Source of the DNA: Lentimicrobium sp.
GTDB taxonomy: Bacteria; Bacteroidota; Bacteroidia; Bacteroidales; Lentimicrobiaceae
Assembly: GCA_023957275.1 (NCBI GenBank)
Contig: JAMLHF010000002.1
Coordinates: forward strand, 1 to 64,000
DNA length: 64,000 bases
Direction: 5' to 3'
Positions 53,196 through 62,742 of the stretch are shown here, piece after piece. Every line of letters begins with the position of its first letter. Positions within the stretch are counted from its first letter, which is position 1. Both the position numbers and the translations under genes were made by a program. The notes beneath the pieces were generated by a model that was not told the DNA's origin, did not search any database, and saw nothing but the letters and a program-made list of their open reading frames with translations.

Positions 53196-54563
53196 ATGAA
53201 AAATTCTATCTTTTCTATTTGCCCTATCCGCATTAAATTCAATACGTACGCGCAAGGTCACAGTTCTTCCCAAGGGAATCATATTTACCAATCAAACCCA
53301 GATCGATAATTTCCAATCGGACCTATCCCGGTTGCAGCCTTATTCCTGGGGAGAGATGTTACACCATTGAAGACGGAAGCGAAATCATCACAAATCTGGA
53401 TGGATTGACGGCCATGCAAAGAATCAACGGGAAACTTCCGACAGTGAGAATTATGATCTGGTCAGCATCACCGGACTACAGAACCCCGCCGTTCGTAGGA
53501 GGTAATCTTTCGCTGCAATTCAATTATACACTGCCGTCATTAACAGGACTCGAAAACCTGGACTCCATTGGGGGTGATTTCGTTACTGGCTGCACCAATC
53601 TTATCACGGATCTGGAAGCATTGGGAAATTTATCTTACATAGGTGGCGACATTGACATTAACTGGCATCCTAACCTCGTCAGTCTGCATGGCCTGGAAAA
53701 CCTGAACCATCTTGGAGGTGGTATCACCCTCAGTAACAACGTAATCCTGACAGACCTGTCACCACTCGAAAGCATAACTACTTTAAATGGAAGTCTATTT
53801 ATCTCGTGTGTTCATTCGCTGGTTAATTCGGGTATGGTTGAATAACCTGATGTCGATTGAAGGCGATCTTGATATAAATTGGTGTGATGACCTTTCTAAT
53901 TTTACCGGACTCGAAAAATTAACGTCAATAGCAGGCAATTTCATTATTGACGGCAATGGATATTTGGATGACCTATCGGGCCTGAATTCACTCAAATCGG
54001 TTGGCGGAACATTATCAATCATTTACAACGATGATTTATACAGCCTTACCGGCCTTGACAGTCTTTCATCAATTGGAGGTAATCTGACCATCGGTGGTAA
54101 TGGCTCGCTGACCAGCCTGGCCGGATTGGACAATATTGCTGCCGCTACAATTACAGGGTTGATAATTGAAGATAATTCTTGGTTATCAACCTGTAATGTG
54201 AAGAGTGTCTGTGAGTACCTGGCAAGTCCGGGAGCAGTAGTCAATATTTCAGGAAATTATACAGGATGCGACAACCCTCAGGAGGTGGAAAATAGCTGTA
54301 TCACCGGTAACGCAGAAGAATTGGCAGATGGCAATTTTTCATTATTCCCCAACCCATCCGGCAGGGAAATCACTATTAAATTCCCGTCAAATCAGATAAA
54401 AAATGAGGTTTGCATAATTAACTCCGGTGGTCAGCAATTGATTAACCTTGAAATAAAAGGCAACTCAACAAAAATTGACATTAGTTACCTGCCTATAGGG
54501 GTATATTTTGTGAAATTGACCGGAAACAATGGATTTAAAATGATAAAATTTATCAAAGAGTAA
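53196..54563 (+). pseudogene. Decayed leucine-rich-repeat protein with T9SS sorting domain
   Basis: The remnant starts at ATG 53196 with a broken signal peptide, and contains IDNFQSD, then LRR blocks in changing frames. Shifts are visible near 53230, 53320, 53450-53500 (a compensating pair) and 53830; the 3' part (to 54563) is open. It carries LRR units (LEKLTSIAGNFIIDGNG, LDSLSSIGGNLTI), the SVCEYLASPG cap and a C-terminal type A T9SS signal (SLFPNPSGREITIKF to VKLTGNNGFKMIKFIKE). It is a paralogue of the preceding pseudogene, 233 bases away. Confidence 0.87.
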
Positions 54564-54566
54564 TAC

Positions 54567-54703
54567 TGTAAATACCCCCAAAATTCAGACAGTTTTAATT
54601 AGACTTTTGGAAAGAAAGAATAATTAAATTTAGCTGTCAAATGAAAAAAGCAAGATTCACAGAAACACAGATTGTCGGAGTACTAAAGGAGTACGAAATT
54701 TGA
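54567..54703 (+). mobile_element. Left-end remnant of an IS3-type insertion sequence
   Basis: At 54641 a short frame reads MKKARFTETQIVGVLKEYE and then stops, which is the conserved beginning of IS3-family OrfA transposases. The bases before it (CCCCCAAAATTCAGACAG and TTTTAATTAGACTTTTGG) look like an IS3-type left end. All later transposase sequence and the right end are missing, so it cannot move. Confidence 0.8.
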
Positions 54704-54713
54704 AAAGTCACAG

Positions 54714-54739
54714 GCCTCCTTTCAGGAGGCTTTTTTTTT
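54714..54739 (+). terminator. Terminator between the IS remnant and the methyltransferase gene
   Basis: GCCTCCT and AGGAGGC pair around TTC, followed by nine T residues. Confidence 0.85.
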
Positions 54740-54789
54740 GCCGGAGTAACATAGTCTTTCACTGCTGCTTATTCTTTTTTTCAGTAGAA

Positions 54790-55899
54790 ATGCCCGTTGA
54801 TTACTTGCCTGAAGGATGCGTTAAAGAATGCAGGGGATGCGGTCACCGCCTGATGACCATGCAGGAAAGCCTTTTTCTGAAAAAGACTTTTCTGCGGAGT
54901 AAACTTTCAGCATGGAGCGACCTTATAGAAGATGTTAGGTCGGTACCCGCTACGGGCAGGCTTGGATATCGTGATAAAGTGAATCTGGCCATGAGATGGA
55001 ACGGGACCATATGGGAGACCGGCACCCTCAATCGGGATGAACTGATTCCCATTCCCCGCTGCCCGGTGCATAAACCCTGCGTTAATGAAGCTATCCGGCT
55101 TTTTCACTCCGTACTGCCCCGGTATTCCGAAATACAGGCGGTAAGGTATGTTCAGACAGCAAAACAGATTGCCATTGTAGTTAAAAACCGGGAGTTACCC
55201 GAAATCGGCCTGCTGACTGAGGCATTTGCCGAAAGGCTTGCATCCATCGGCATCGAAGGGGTGTGGCTGCATTTGTTTCCATCAAGCGGGAAAAAGGTTT
55301 TTGGCAAGGGTGGTTGGTACTTAATCTGGGGGAAGGAGGCATCACAGGATGAATCCGGGCTATGGTACGGGCCGGCAGCATTTCAGCAACTGCTCCCGGT
55401 GCTGGCCGGCGAAGCCCTTGATACTGCTTTGGCATTTTTGAAACCGGATGCAAATTCCGCCGTGATTGATATGTACTGCGGCACCGGTTCAGGTCTTAAA
55501 AAATGGACTCAAGCAGGTGCCACGACGCTGGGTACAGAGATTTCGGCAGAAGCGCTGCGTATGGCAGCCATGAATGCGCCACTGGCAGAAACGCTCACCG
55601 GAACCTGCAGGCAAAGACTCCCGCAGATGGAAAAATGGCTCAATGCTATTGAAGATGGATTTACCCGGCTTTTATACGTAAATCCGCCGCGCACCGGGCT
55701 TGAAGATGGCATTGCGGAATGGATTACATTATTTATGAAACCCGTCAGAATGGCTTATCTGTCATGCAGTGCAGGGACTTTAAGCCGTGATCTTTCAATT
55801 CTTTGCAAATCAGAATATTATGTCGATAAGATCATCCCGTTTGATTTTTTCCCGCAAACCATTCATGTTGAAAGCCTGGTATTGCTGAAACGCGGTTAG
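54790..55899 (+). CDS. RNA m5U methyltransferase (RlmD/TrmA family)
   Basis: The 369-residue protein has N-terminal cysteines C-x3-C-x2-C (CVKECRGC) plus a later CPVHKPC, consistent with an Fe-S cluster, then a SAM-binding motif DMYCGTGSGL near residue 225, the NPPRTGL motif, and the catalytic cysteine in LSCSAGTLSRDL. These match enzymes that methylate uracil C5 in rRNA or tRNA. The target base is not identifiable. The start at 54790 excludes the terminator sequence that the longer frame would translate. It converges with the lipase gene, overlapping by 4 bases. Confidence 0.88.
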   Translation: MPVDYLPEGCVKECRGCGHRLMTMQESLFLKKTFLRSKLSAWSDLIEDVRSVPATGRLGYRDKVNLAMRWNGTIWETGTLNRDELIPIPRCPVHKPCVNEAIRLFHSVLPRYSEIQAVRYVQTAKQIAIVVKNRELPEIGLLTEAFAERLASIGIEGVWLHLFPSSGKKVFGKGGWYLIWGKEASQDESGLWYGPAAFQQLLPVLAGEALDTALAFLKPDANSAVIDMYCGTGSGLKKWTQAGATTLGTEISAEALRMAAMNAPLAETLTGTCRQRLPQMEKWLNAIEDGFTRLLYVNPPRTGLEDGIAEWITLFMKPVRMAYLSCSAGTLSRDLSILCKSEYYVDKIIPFDFFPQTIHVESLVLLKRG

Positions 55900-57011
55900 T
55901 CCCGGAGTTTTTCAAGCAGGAAAATGTAAGCGGCAGTGGTGTGATGTTTGAAAATATTGTCACCCGAATCGGGGAAAACCTGATAATAGTTTTCGTCTGC
56001 ATAAAGCACAACTGTATTGCCGGTTCTGACATAATTGCTGGTATTGGAGAATTCAGGCAACTTCAGTTCCGGATAGACATTTCCAGCCATTTTGCCTGCT
56101 AAATTTCCAAGATATTTCCTGTAGTTTTTTACCGCCTTTGCGGGATGTTTTTTAAGCTTTCTGTAAGCGTGTTTCATGGCTGTCCTTGCCGGAAACTTTT
56201 GTTTGTTGATTGTTTTTAATGCATCTCTGAATGGATTGAGTGTATTGAAGTCGTCGGTGGTTTGAACGGCGAGTGGCGTTTCAGGTACCCAGTCGGCTGA
56301 ATTTACAACATTGAATGCATATCCATTCCGGGTAAGGTTTTCATAATCATAGGCGTAGTATAGATTTCCGGGCTTGGGTGCCGCACTTGCGTATGTTTTG
56401 AACCGTATATCAAGCGGAAGTTCTCCTTTATGCTGAAGATGCCTGACCCAGGAAGTTATAAGAAAAGATATCGCGCCGCCCTGACTGTGGCCGGTAATTA
56501 TAAAATCACGGACACCGGTTTTATAACATGAATCAATTTTTGGAAGTATGGTTTGCATCAGAAAAGCTGAAGCCAAAGTCCAGCCTGCATGAACGGCAGC
56601 CCGCGGGTTATCGGAAAGTACATATGTTACAGGGGTATTGTTGTCGAGGTAAATGGTTCCTTTGGCCGGAATCATGGCTGCATAGAAATTCTCAAGCCAG
56701 CTGGTCTGTTTGGGCGTAGTTCCCCTTATACTGATGGCGGCAACCTTATCTTTACTTAACCACAAATCCCACCGGTTGTCAAGCCCGGTTACCGGAGAGC
56801 GGTAAGCGAGCTTAAAATCTTCAGGAACCATTCTTTTGTTCACAAAAGGAGTGTCAGAAACAGCATGCGCCATCTTCAGCGCTTCAATGTATTCCGGTTT
56901 CAGGAAGCCGGGCTCCAGTGTCTGGGATAATGCGCTGGTAGAGATAAGTATTGCTGCACCCAGTGCCCGAAAGACTTGAACTAATAATCCTGCAGGGTTG
57001 AAATTTTTCAT
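55896..57011 (-). CDS. Secreted class 3 lipase family protein
   Basis: The 371-residue protein has a signal peptide (hydrophobic run about residues 8-28, cleavage near SALSQ) and the lipase-3 fold with nucleophile Ser176 in ITGHSQGGAISF and the early SIRGTTPKQTSWLENF. It probably hydrolyses acylglycerols or related esters outside the inner membrane. The C-terminal 90 residues after the lipase core are Lys-rich and of unknown role. It has no T9SS tail. Confidence 0.85.
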   Translation of the reverse strand: MKNFNPAGLLVQVFRALGAAILISTSALSQTLEPGFLKPEYIEALKMAHAVSDTPFVNKRMVPEDFKLAYRSPVTGLDNRWDLWLSKDKVAAISIRGTTPKQTSWLENFYAAMIPAKGTIYLDNNTPVTYVLSDNPRAAVHAGWTLASAFLMQTILPKIDSCYKTGVRDFIITGHSQGGAISFLITSWVRHLQHKGELPLDIRFKTYASAAPKPGNLYYAYDYENLTRNGYAFNVVNSADWVPETPLAVQTTDDFNTLNPFRDALKTINKQKFPARTAMKHAYRKLKKHPAKAVKNYRKYLGNLAGKMAGNVYPELKLPEFSNTSNYVRTGNTVVLYADENYYQVFPDSGDNIFKHHTTAAYIFLLEKLRD

Positions 57012-57093
57012 TACCGTATCTGAATGAACTGAAATCTAAGGGTAAGTCAAACGCAAAATGGTAATTTTATTTAATTAAGTAACATATTTCAGA

Positions 57094-57101
57094 TATTTTT
57101 G
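57094..57101 (+). promoter_or_regulatory. -7 box (TATTTTTG) for the T9SS esterase
   Basis: Matches TAnnTTTG, 25 bases before the ATG at 57127. Confidence 0.4.
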
Positions 57102-57126
57102 TTGAACAGTACCAATACTTATCCAT

Positions 57127-58248
57127 ATGAAAAAAGAAATGTTTACCCTTTTTATATCATTAATCTTTTCCGTTTCATACGGACAAGTGGTAAACGGCAG
57201 TTTTCTTTTTGAAGGAGATACGCGCACCTATAGCGTTTATTTGCCTTCAGGCTTTCAGCAAAGTCAATCCTTGCCGTTGCTCCTTGCTTTACACGGATAT
57301 ACACAGACAGGGCAAACGATGATGACTTTCAGCGGATTCAATCAGATAGCCGATACTGCAGGGTTTGTTGTAGTGTATCCTGATGGGGTCGGGAATGCCT
57401 GGAATGTCGGTTTTTCAGGTGGTTCAACCGCCAACGATGTTGGATTTCTGATGGCGCTCACTGATTCTCTGCATAACAGTTATAACATTGATTATTCAAG
57501 GGTTTATGCAACCGGATTCTCAAATGGTGGATTTATGAGCTACCGGCTGGCCTGTGAAGTTCCGGAAAAGATAGCTGCAATTGCACCCGTTGCCGGCACC
57601 ATGACCAATGGATCTGCTTCTTCCTGTGCTCCGGGGCTGAGTGTTCCGGTAATGCATATACACGGAACTTCAGATTTTGTGGTTTCCTACAATGGAGGAT
57701 TCGGCAATCTTTCAGCGGAACAGGTTGTGGATCTGTGGAATGGCTTCAATGATTGCCCTGCCCAGCCAACCATAGAAAACCTGCCCGATATTGTCGCCGA
57801 AGGTTCAACGGTGCAGCGATACACCTGGGCGCCCTGCAACGATGACTCAAAGGTCGTTTTATTGAAAATAATCAACGGTGGTCATACCTGGCCGGGTTCT
57901 GTGGGCGTCACAGGAATTGGTATTACCAACAGGGATATCAATGCCGGTTCGGAAATCTGGAATTTTGTGAAACACTATTCCCGGCCATTGTTAACTTCGG
58001 CATCTGCCACAGTTGACCAATATACCGTGGTTTATCCTAACCCATTGCAAGGCAATATACTGCGCATCGAATCCGGCGAAAAATGGGAAATTGCAGAAAT
58101 GTATGACTTGTCCGGAAGATTAATATCAAACCATGTAATTTCTGATAAGGACGCTTGGTATCAGATTCCTGAACTTGCCCCGGGGATGTTCTTTCTGATA
58201 CTTAAAAACGAAAAAAAACAGGAAACCATAAAACTGATTTCCCGCTGA
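57127..58248 (+). CDS. Secreted PHB-depolymerase/feruloyl-esterase-like hydrolase with T9SS tail
   Basis: The 373-residue protein has a signal peptide ending SYGQ (residue 20), an alpha/beta-hydrolase domain of the LpqC/PHB depolymerase group with HGYTQTGQTM (oxyanion), nucleophile Ser132 in ATGFSNGGFM, an HGTSDFVV Asp region and the histidine in NGGHTWPG. A type A T9SS signal (VVYPNPLQGN to ETIKLISR) occupies the last 80 residues. It is therefore exported across the outer membrane. Substrates could be feruloylated or acetylated polysaccharides or polyesters. Confidence 0.9.
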   Translation: MKKEMFTLFISLIFSVSYGQVVNGSFLFEGDTRTYSVYLPSGFQQSQSLPLLLALHGYTQTGQTMMTFSGFNQIADTAGFVVVYPDGVGNAWNVGFSGGSTANDVGFLMALTDSLHNSYNIDYSRVYATGFSNGGFMSYRLACEVPEKIAAIAPVAGTMTNGSASSCAPGLSVPVMHIHGTSDFVVSYNGGFGNLSAEQVVDLWNGFNDCPAQPTIENLPDIVAEGSTVQRYTWAPCNDDSKVVLLKIINGGHTWPGSVGVTGIGITNRDINAGSEIWNFVKHYSRPLLTSASATVDQYTVVYPNPLQGNILRIESGEKWEIAEMYDLSGRLISNHVISDKDAWYQIPELAPGMFFLILKNEKKQETIKLISR

Positions 58249-58270
58249 GAGATCAAGGCTCATTAAAATC

Positions 58271-60616
58271 TTACAGCCCGGTGTTAATGAGCACCTCATC
58301 AACAAAAAGCCATGCTTTGCTGCCTTCTCCCGGATGACCTTTGGGGCAGTTCCCGATGTTTTTGGCCTTGATATGAATGTACCTGGCTTTCTGCTGAATG
58401 TTTATTATTGAATACAGGATACCGCCGGGTTCTGAAGGGGTGATGATGTCAGGTTTGATACCTCCGGCTTCTGTATATTTGATTCCATCTTCCGAAAGCT
58501 TTATTTCTACGACAGCCGGCATAAAAATCCAGTTCCCCGGATTGTGCAGCAGCCCGATACTCACATTCTGAATATCTTTTTCTCCACCAAGGTCAATAAT
58601 CAGGTCGGCATCCTCTCCAAGAAAACCAAGCCAGTCGTTGATCAGGGAATTGGCATCCCCTCTCAGACCGTCGGTGAGGCTGATATTTCCATTTGCCTGA
58701 TAGCGATGGTCGTATAAAGTATTCAGCAGTGGTTTGATGCCAAAAGCATCGTTATGCCATACTTTACGTTCGGAAATTTTCAATGGCAATCCGCTTCTGT
58801 CGCTGAGCCATGCTTTGATGATTGAAACAGCGTTGATTTCAAAAGGAGCCTTGTAGATCCGCTCGCTGCTGGTGCCGTTTTTATCCGTGATTGTATATAA
58901 AATCTCAGCACCAGGCAGGTCTGATTTCAATACGGCTTTCAATTTCTCTGAATTTTCATCGTATTGCATTCCCACATCCACCCCAAACGCACTTTTACTA
59001 TAATTTACATTCTTCTGATCGAGGCGTTTCATATTTACCACCAGCCGGCCGACAAAGTTTTCCCAGTTTCTCGATTCACGGGGCGACCAGTTGACTTCGG
59101 CCAGTGCAATGGCCCTCGGATAGGCCATATATTCAACATGAGCGGGTGTTTTTATGTATTCGGTCCATACATTCCCCTGCGCCCCCAGAATGTGCCTGCT
59201 TTCTTTTTCGCTCAGCACATCAGGTACGGGTTCAAAGCTGTAGGTTTTCTTTAGCGTGGTAAATCCTCCGATGGCAAAAGGTTCACCGGCCGGATTGGCC
59301 TGATAATGATCCAGGTAACAATGACTGCCGGGGGTCATTATTACATCATGCCCCATTTTCGCTGCGGCAATGCCACCTTCGGTACCTCTCCACGACATAA
59401 CTGTGGCTCCCGGGGCAAGCCCTCCTTCAAGAATTTCATCCCAGCCGATAATCTGTCGGCCATGTTTATTCAGAAACTTTTCGATCCGGGTAATAAAATA
59501 GCTCTGAAGCTCATGGGAATCTTTAAGCTTCTCCTCCTTTATCCGTTGCTGACATTTTTCACAAACATCCCATCTGGTTTTAGGGGCTTCATCACCCCCA
59601 ATGTGGATATACTTTGATGGAAAGATATCCATTACTTCCGTAAGAACATCTTCCAGAAAATGGAAAACCTCTTCATTCCCGGCACAAAAAATATCGTCGT
59701 GAACACCCCACATTGTCCAGACTTCATAAGGTCCTCCGGTGCAACCCAGGTGCGGATAAGATGCAAGCGCCGCAAGCGCATGCCCGGGCATTTCGATTTC
59801 GGGAATAACATTCACATACCTGCCGGCGGCATAATCAACAATCTCTCTGGCTTCTTCCTGGGTATAAAATCCTCCATAAAATATATTGTCATCTCCGGCA
59901 TTTCTTCCGATGGGAGAACTTCTCCGGAAAGCCCCGGTTTCTGTAAGCTGGGGGTACTTCCTGATTTCGAGCCGCCACCCCTGATCTTCGGTGAGGTGCC
60001 AGTGAAAATTATTGACTTTATACATTGACATCAGATCAATGTATTTTTTAATGAATTCCACCGGAAACATATGCCTTCCGACATCGAGGTGCATACCCCT
60101 GTATGGAAATCTGGGATAATCAATAATTTTACATGCAGGAATTTTAACCGATGACAGTCCGGACTTGTTATTGTTTTGCACCGGCATAAGCTGAAGCAGG
60201 CTTTGTAAACCGTAAAATATCCCTTTGCCGGTGGTCGCCCTCAGGGTGATTGTTTTTTTTGATACTTCAAGGATGTATCCCTCCGCGCTGCTGATCTCAT
60301 TGTAGTTGTCAACGCTAAGCAGAATGCTATTGGCCGGCTGCTTGTTTTCCTGCAGCGTTGTAACCGGAAGAGGTGATATTCCATAATTGATCAGTACTTC
60401 ATTCAGGGTTGCTGCCAGTTTCGACAACTCTTTTGATGATGAGTTGATTAAAATAGCCGTTCCCGGCCTGATACTGAACTTTCCTTTGCTGCTGATATAA
60501 CTAACGGGGGCGGGAATGATACTGTGAATGGGTTTACCTTTTTTCGTTTCAGCATGACCGCATAAAGCATTCAGAATCAGCATGATTAAGGTGAGGGTTT
60601 TGAAGTGCTTTTTCAT
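58271..60616 (-). CDS. Beta-N-acetylhexosaminidase (GH20)
   Basis: The 781-residue protein has a signal peptide (residues 1-23), a GH20b N-terminal domain (30-155), the catalytic TIM barrel (160-510) with the catalytic pair Asp342-Glu343 in HIGGDEAP, and a C-terminal part (about 520-781) containing a chitobiase-like and a discoidin-like carbohydrate-binding region. It removes terminal GlcNAc or GalNAc from glycans or chitin oligosaccharides in the periplasm or at the surface. It is the last gene of a minus-strand operon of symporter, nucleotidyltransferase and kinase. Confidence 0.95.
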   Translation of the reverse strand: MKKHFKTLTLIMLILNALCGHAETKKGKPIHSIIPAPVSYISSKGKFSIRPGTAILINSSSKELSKLAATLNEVLINYGISPLPVTTLQENKQPANSILLSVDNYNEISSAEGYILEVSKKTITLRATTGKGIFYGLQSLLQLMPVQNNNKSGLSSVKIPACKIIDYPRFPYRGMHLDVGRHMFPVEFIKKYIDLMSMYKVNNFHWHLTEDQGWRLEIRKYPQLTETGAFRRSSPIGRNAGDDNIFYGGFYTQEEAREIVDYAAGRYVNVIPEIEMPGHALAALASYPHLGCTGGPYEVWTMWGVHDDIFCAGNEEVFHFLEDVLTEVMDIFPSKYIHIGGDEAPKTRWDVCEKCQQRIKEEKLKDSHELQSYFITRIEKFLNKHGRQIIGWDEILEGGLAPGATVMSWRGTEGGIAAAKMGHDVIMTPGSHCYLDHYQANPAGEPFAIGGFTTLKKTYSFEPVPDVLSEKESRHILGAQGNVWTEYIKTPAHVEYMAYPRAIALAEVNWSPRESRNWENFVGRLVVNMKRLDQKNVNYSKSAFGVDVGMQYDENSEKLKAVLKSDLPGAEILYTITDKNGTSSERIYKAPFEINAVSIIKAWLSDRSGLPLKISERKVWHNDAFGIKPLLNTLYDHRYQANGNISLTDGLRGDANSLINDWLGFLGEDADLIIDLGGEKDIQNVSIGLLHNPGNWIFMPAVVEIKLSEDGIKYTEAGGIKPDIITPSEPGGILYSIINIQQKARYIHIKAKNIGNCPKGHPGEGSKAWLFVDEVLINTGL

Positions 60617-60626
60617 CGGGGTTGAT

Positions 60627-61730
60627 TTAGGATTTTACTGCATTCAGGCGGGCGGTTACCCTCGAGATTGCCTTGTCCATAACCTTTATTTGTTCATCCA
60701 TTCTGCCGAGCAGGGCAAATTGAGCCCTGCAGCGGGTAAGGTTATGACCGGGGTATCTGGTATGGTAGTATTGGTCTCCGTTCAGGAAGTCAGTGAGAAA
60801 ACGGATGCCCATGATATAAGTCATATACTGGGCCGCAACAGGAAAAAGTGCTATCTCTTTTCCGGTAAGTAATTCCCCGGCGCTTTCGATATACCCTGCA
60901 GCAAAGGATTCAAACACAGATATATCAAAAAGAATCTTCCTTACATCCGGTTCATCTTCGCGGCTCTTGTTTGCAGCCGTTCTGATGGCATCGCCGAAAT
61001 CGAACAATGAAGTGCCCGGCATGACCGTGTCAAGGTCTGTTACGGCGATTGCCCTGCCGTCGGATGAAAATATAAGGTTGTTGAACTTTGTGTCGTTGTG
61101 CACAATCCTTAAAGGCAATTCGCCTGAAAGAATCATTTCCGGAATGAGCATCATGCTGTCAATCTTGCCTCTGGCAAAAGCAATTTCCGCAGCAGCTTCA
61201 GGCTTTCTGTTGACCGGATTTAATTCAAGGGCATGCTCAAACGCCTTGTATCTTAGTTCAAGTGAATGAAAATCAGGGATTACGGTGGTTAATTGATCGG
61301 GAGTCAGCCCTGAGACCCCTTCGAGAAACATGCCATAGGCTTTGCCGCCTTCGTAAGCATGGCTGTATCTGCGGACAGACTCAATTGTTTTTGCTCCGTT
61401 GATGTAGGAAAACATCCGCCAGTAACCACCTTCATTGTCCCGGTGGACCCATTTGCCGTCAAGGGTCTGTATAAGGTCCTGAACCTGGAGTTGTCCCGGT
61501 TTTTGCGCTACATACGCCGCAAGTGTTGAAAGCACCAGCCTTGTGTTTTGCATCAGGCCATCAATGTCACTGAACACTTTATGGTTTATCTGTTGAAGTA
61601 TATAGGCCGGAGTTCCATCAACCAGAATTTTGTATGTTTTGTTGATATGGCCGGTGCTTAGCTGCAAAGCATCCGTTTCCACGCCAGGCTCAAGAAAAGA
61701 GTTCAGGATGTTTATTACATCTGTTTTCAT
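60627..61730 (-). CDS. Aminoglycoside-phosphotransferase-fold sugar kinase (NahK-like)
   Basis: The 367-residue protein has the APH fold: an N-terminal LSTGHINKTYKI loop, YILQQINHKVF with the ATP-site lysine replaced by glutamine context, the catalytic VHNDTKFNNLIF near residue 210 and AVTDLDTVMPG near residue 228. These features are those of N-acetylhexosamine 1-kinase. It would phosphorylate GlcNAc or GalNAc at C1 to feed the adjacent nucleotidyltransferase. It lies 10 bases before the GH20 gene, with which it is surely cotranscribed. Confidence 0.85.
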   Translation of the reverse strand: MKTDVINILNSFLEPGVETDALQLSTGHINKTYKILVDGTPAYILQQINHKVFSDIDGLMQNTRLVLSTLAAYVAQKPGQLQVQDLIQTLDGKWVHRDNEGGYWRMFSYINGAKTIESVRRYSHAYEGGKAYGMFLEGVSGLTPDQLTTVIPDFHSLELRYKAFEHALELNPVNRKPEAAAEIAFARGKIDSMMLIPEMILSGELPLRIVHNDTKFNNLIFSSDGRAIAVTDLDTVMPGTSLFDFGDAIRTAANKSREDEPDVRKILFDISVFESFAAGYIESAGELLTGKEIALFPVAAQYMTYIMGIRFLTDFLNGDQYYHTRYPGHNLTRCRAQFALLGRMDEQIKVMDKAISRVTARLNAVKS

Positions 61731-61817
61731 TCAAAATTTACCGATTAATATAAACAAGATTCCCGGGAGGGAGAGATTGAATGTACAGCGCAAAGTTTGG
61801 CCATGTAAAAGGCTGTT

Positions 61818-62726
61818 TTATTCCCAGAGTTTTTCAGGGTAATGGCCGTTTCTTATCAGATTCCTGACTTTTTCAACAACCAGCGGTTTGTCCTCCTGAT
61901 AAGTGATGCCAAACCATTGGCCAGGGTTTCTGAGCACTTTAACCTTCTCCTGCCCCGATCTGATAAGGCTGTCAACTACCGAGGGAATGTAAAATTCAGA
62001 TTTAAGGTGATCTGCACCGGAGTTCAGGAACTGTGTAAATTCATATTCAAGATGGTTAAACAATGAAGGTGTAAAACCCCAGAAATTCATTGAAACCGGA
62101 TCATTTTCCCTGAGCATTGTTGTTTTTCCGTCAGGCTGAATATCGGCGATTCCGTTTGCTGTTTTTGCAATTTTTGTAAGTTCTGTCACACTGTTGAGCC
62201 AGCCCTGGCTGTCGGTAACGCAGATTCCTCTCGATACTGTTCCGAAGTCGGAGAGGGTATTGTTTAGCTCGTAGGCCACCATTGCATAATCTTCCTTCTT
62301 TTGTTTTTCCTGTTCATTGAAAAAGCCGGCAATGGTTTCAAAGGCCCGGCGCCCGTAAAAATCATCGGCATTGATCACGGCGAAAGGTTCCTTTACAGCG
62401 TTGGCTACCATAATCAATGCATGTCCCGTTCCCCAGGGTTTTACCCTCCCAGGCGGAACACTGTAGCCCTGAGGCAGTTTGTCAAGTTCCTGGAAAACCC
62501 ATTCAATTTCAATGTGTTTGCTGAGCCGGCTGACAAAAACCTCTTTAAAATCATTTTCAATATCTTTCCGGATGATGAAAACAACTTTCCCGAATCCTGC
62601 CCTGATCGCATCAAATACAGAATAATCCAGAATTGTTTCACCTGAAGGGCCTATGGGATCGATTTGTTTAAGGCCGCCGTAGCGGCTTCCCATGCCGGCG
62701 GCGAGTATGACCAGTGTTGGTTTCAT
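61818..62726 (-). CDS. Sugar-1-phosphate nucleotidyltransferase
   Basis: The 302-residue enzyme opens with LVILAAGMGSRYGGLKQIDP, the nucleotide-binding loop with its lysine, and has VINADDFYGRRAF near residue 105 as the metal-binding part. Next to a hexosamine 1-kinase it probably makes UDP-GlcNAc/GalNAc from the 1-phosphate. The specificity for UTP is inferred. The start at 62726 is used because the preceding 22 codons of the open frame belong to the 3' end of the symporter gene. It lies 16 bases after the symporter stop. Confidence 0.88.
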   Translation of the reverse strand: MKPTLVILAAGMGSRYGGLKQIDPIGPSGETILDYSVFDAIRAGFGKVVFIIRKDIENDFKEVFVSRLSKHIEIEWVFQELDKLPQGYSVPPGRVKPWGTGHALIMVANAVKEPFAVINADDFYGRRAFETIAGFFNEQEKQKKEDYAMVAYELNNTLSDFGTVSRGICVTDSQGWLNSVTELTKIAKTANGIADIQPDGKTTMLRENDPVSMNFWGFTPSLFNHLEYEFTQFLNSGADHLKSEFYIPSVVDSLIRSGQEKVKVLRNPGQWFGITYQEDKPLVVEKVRNLIRNGHYPEKLWE

Positions 62727-62742
62727 GGTTTTATCATTTAAA

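Noticed and set aside
51534..54563. Frameshifts in the LRR genes as sequencing errors
   Set aside because: About 50 other genes in the window are uninterrupted, while these two neighbours carry many lesions including a truncated end, which fits decay better than random error.
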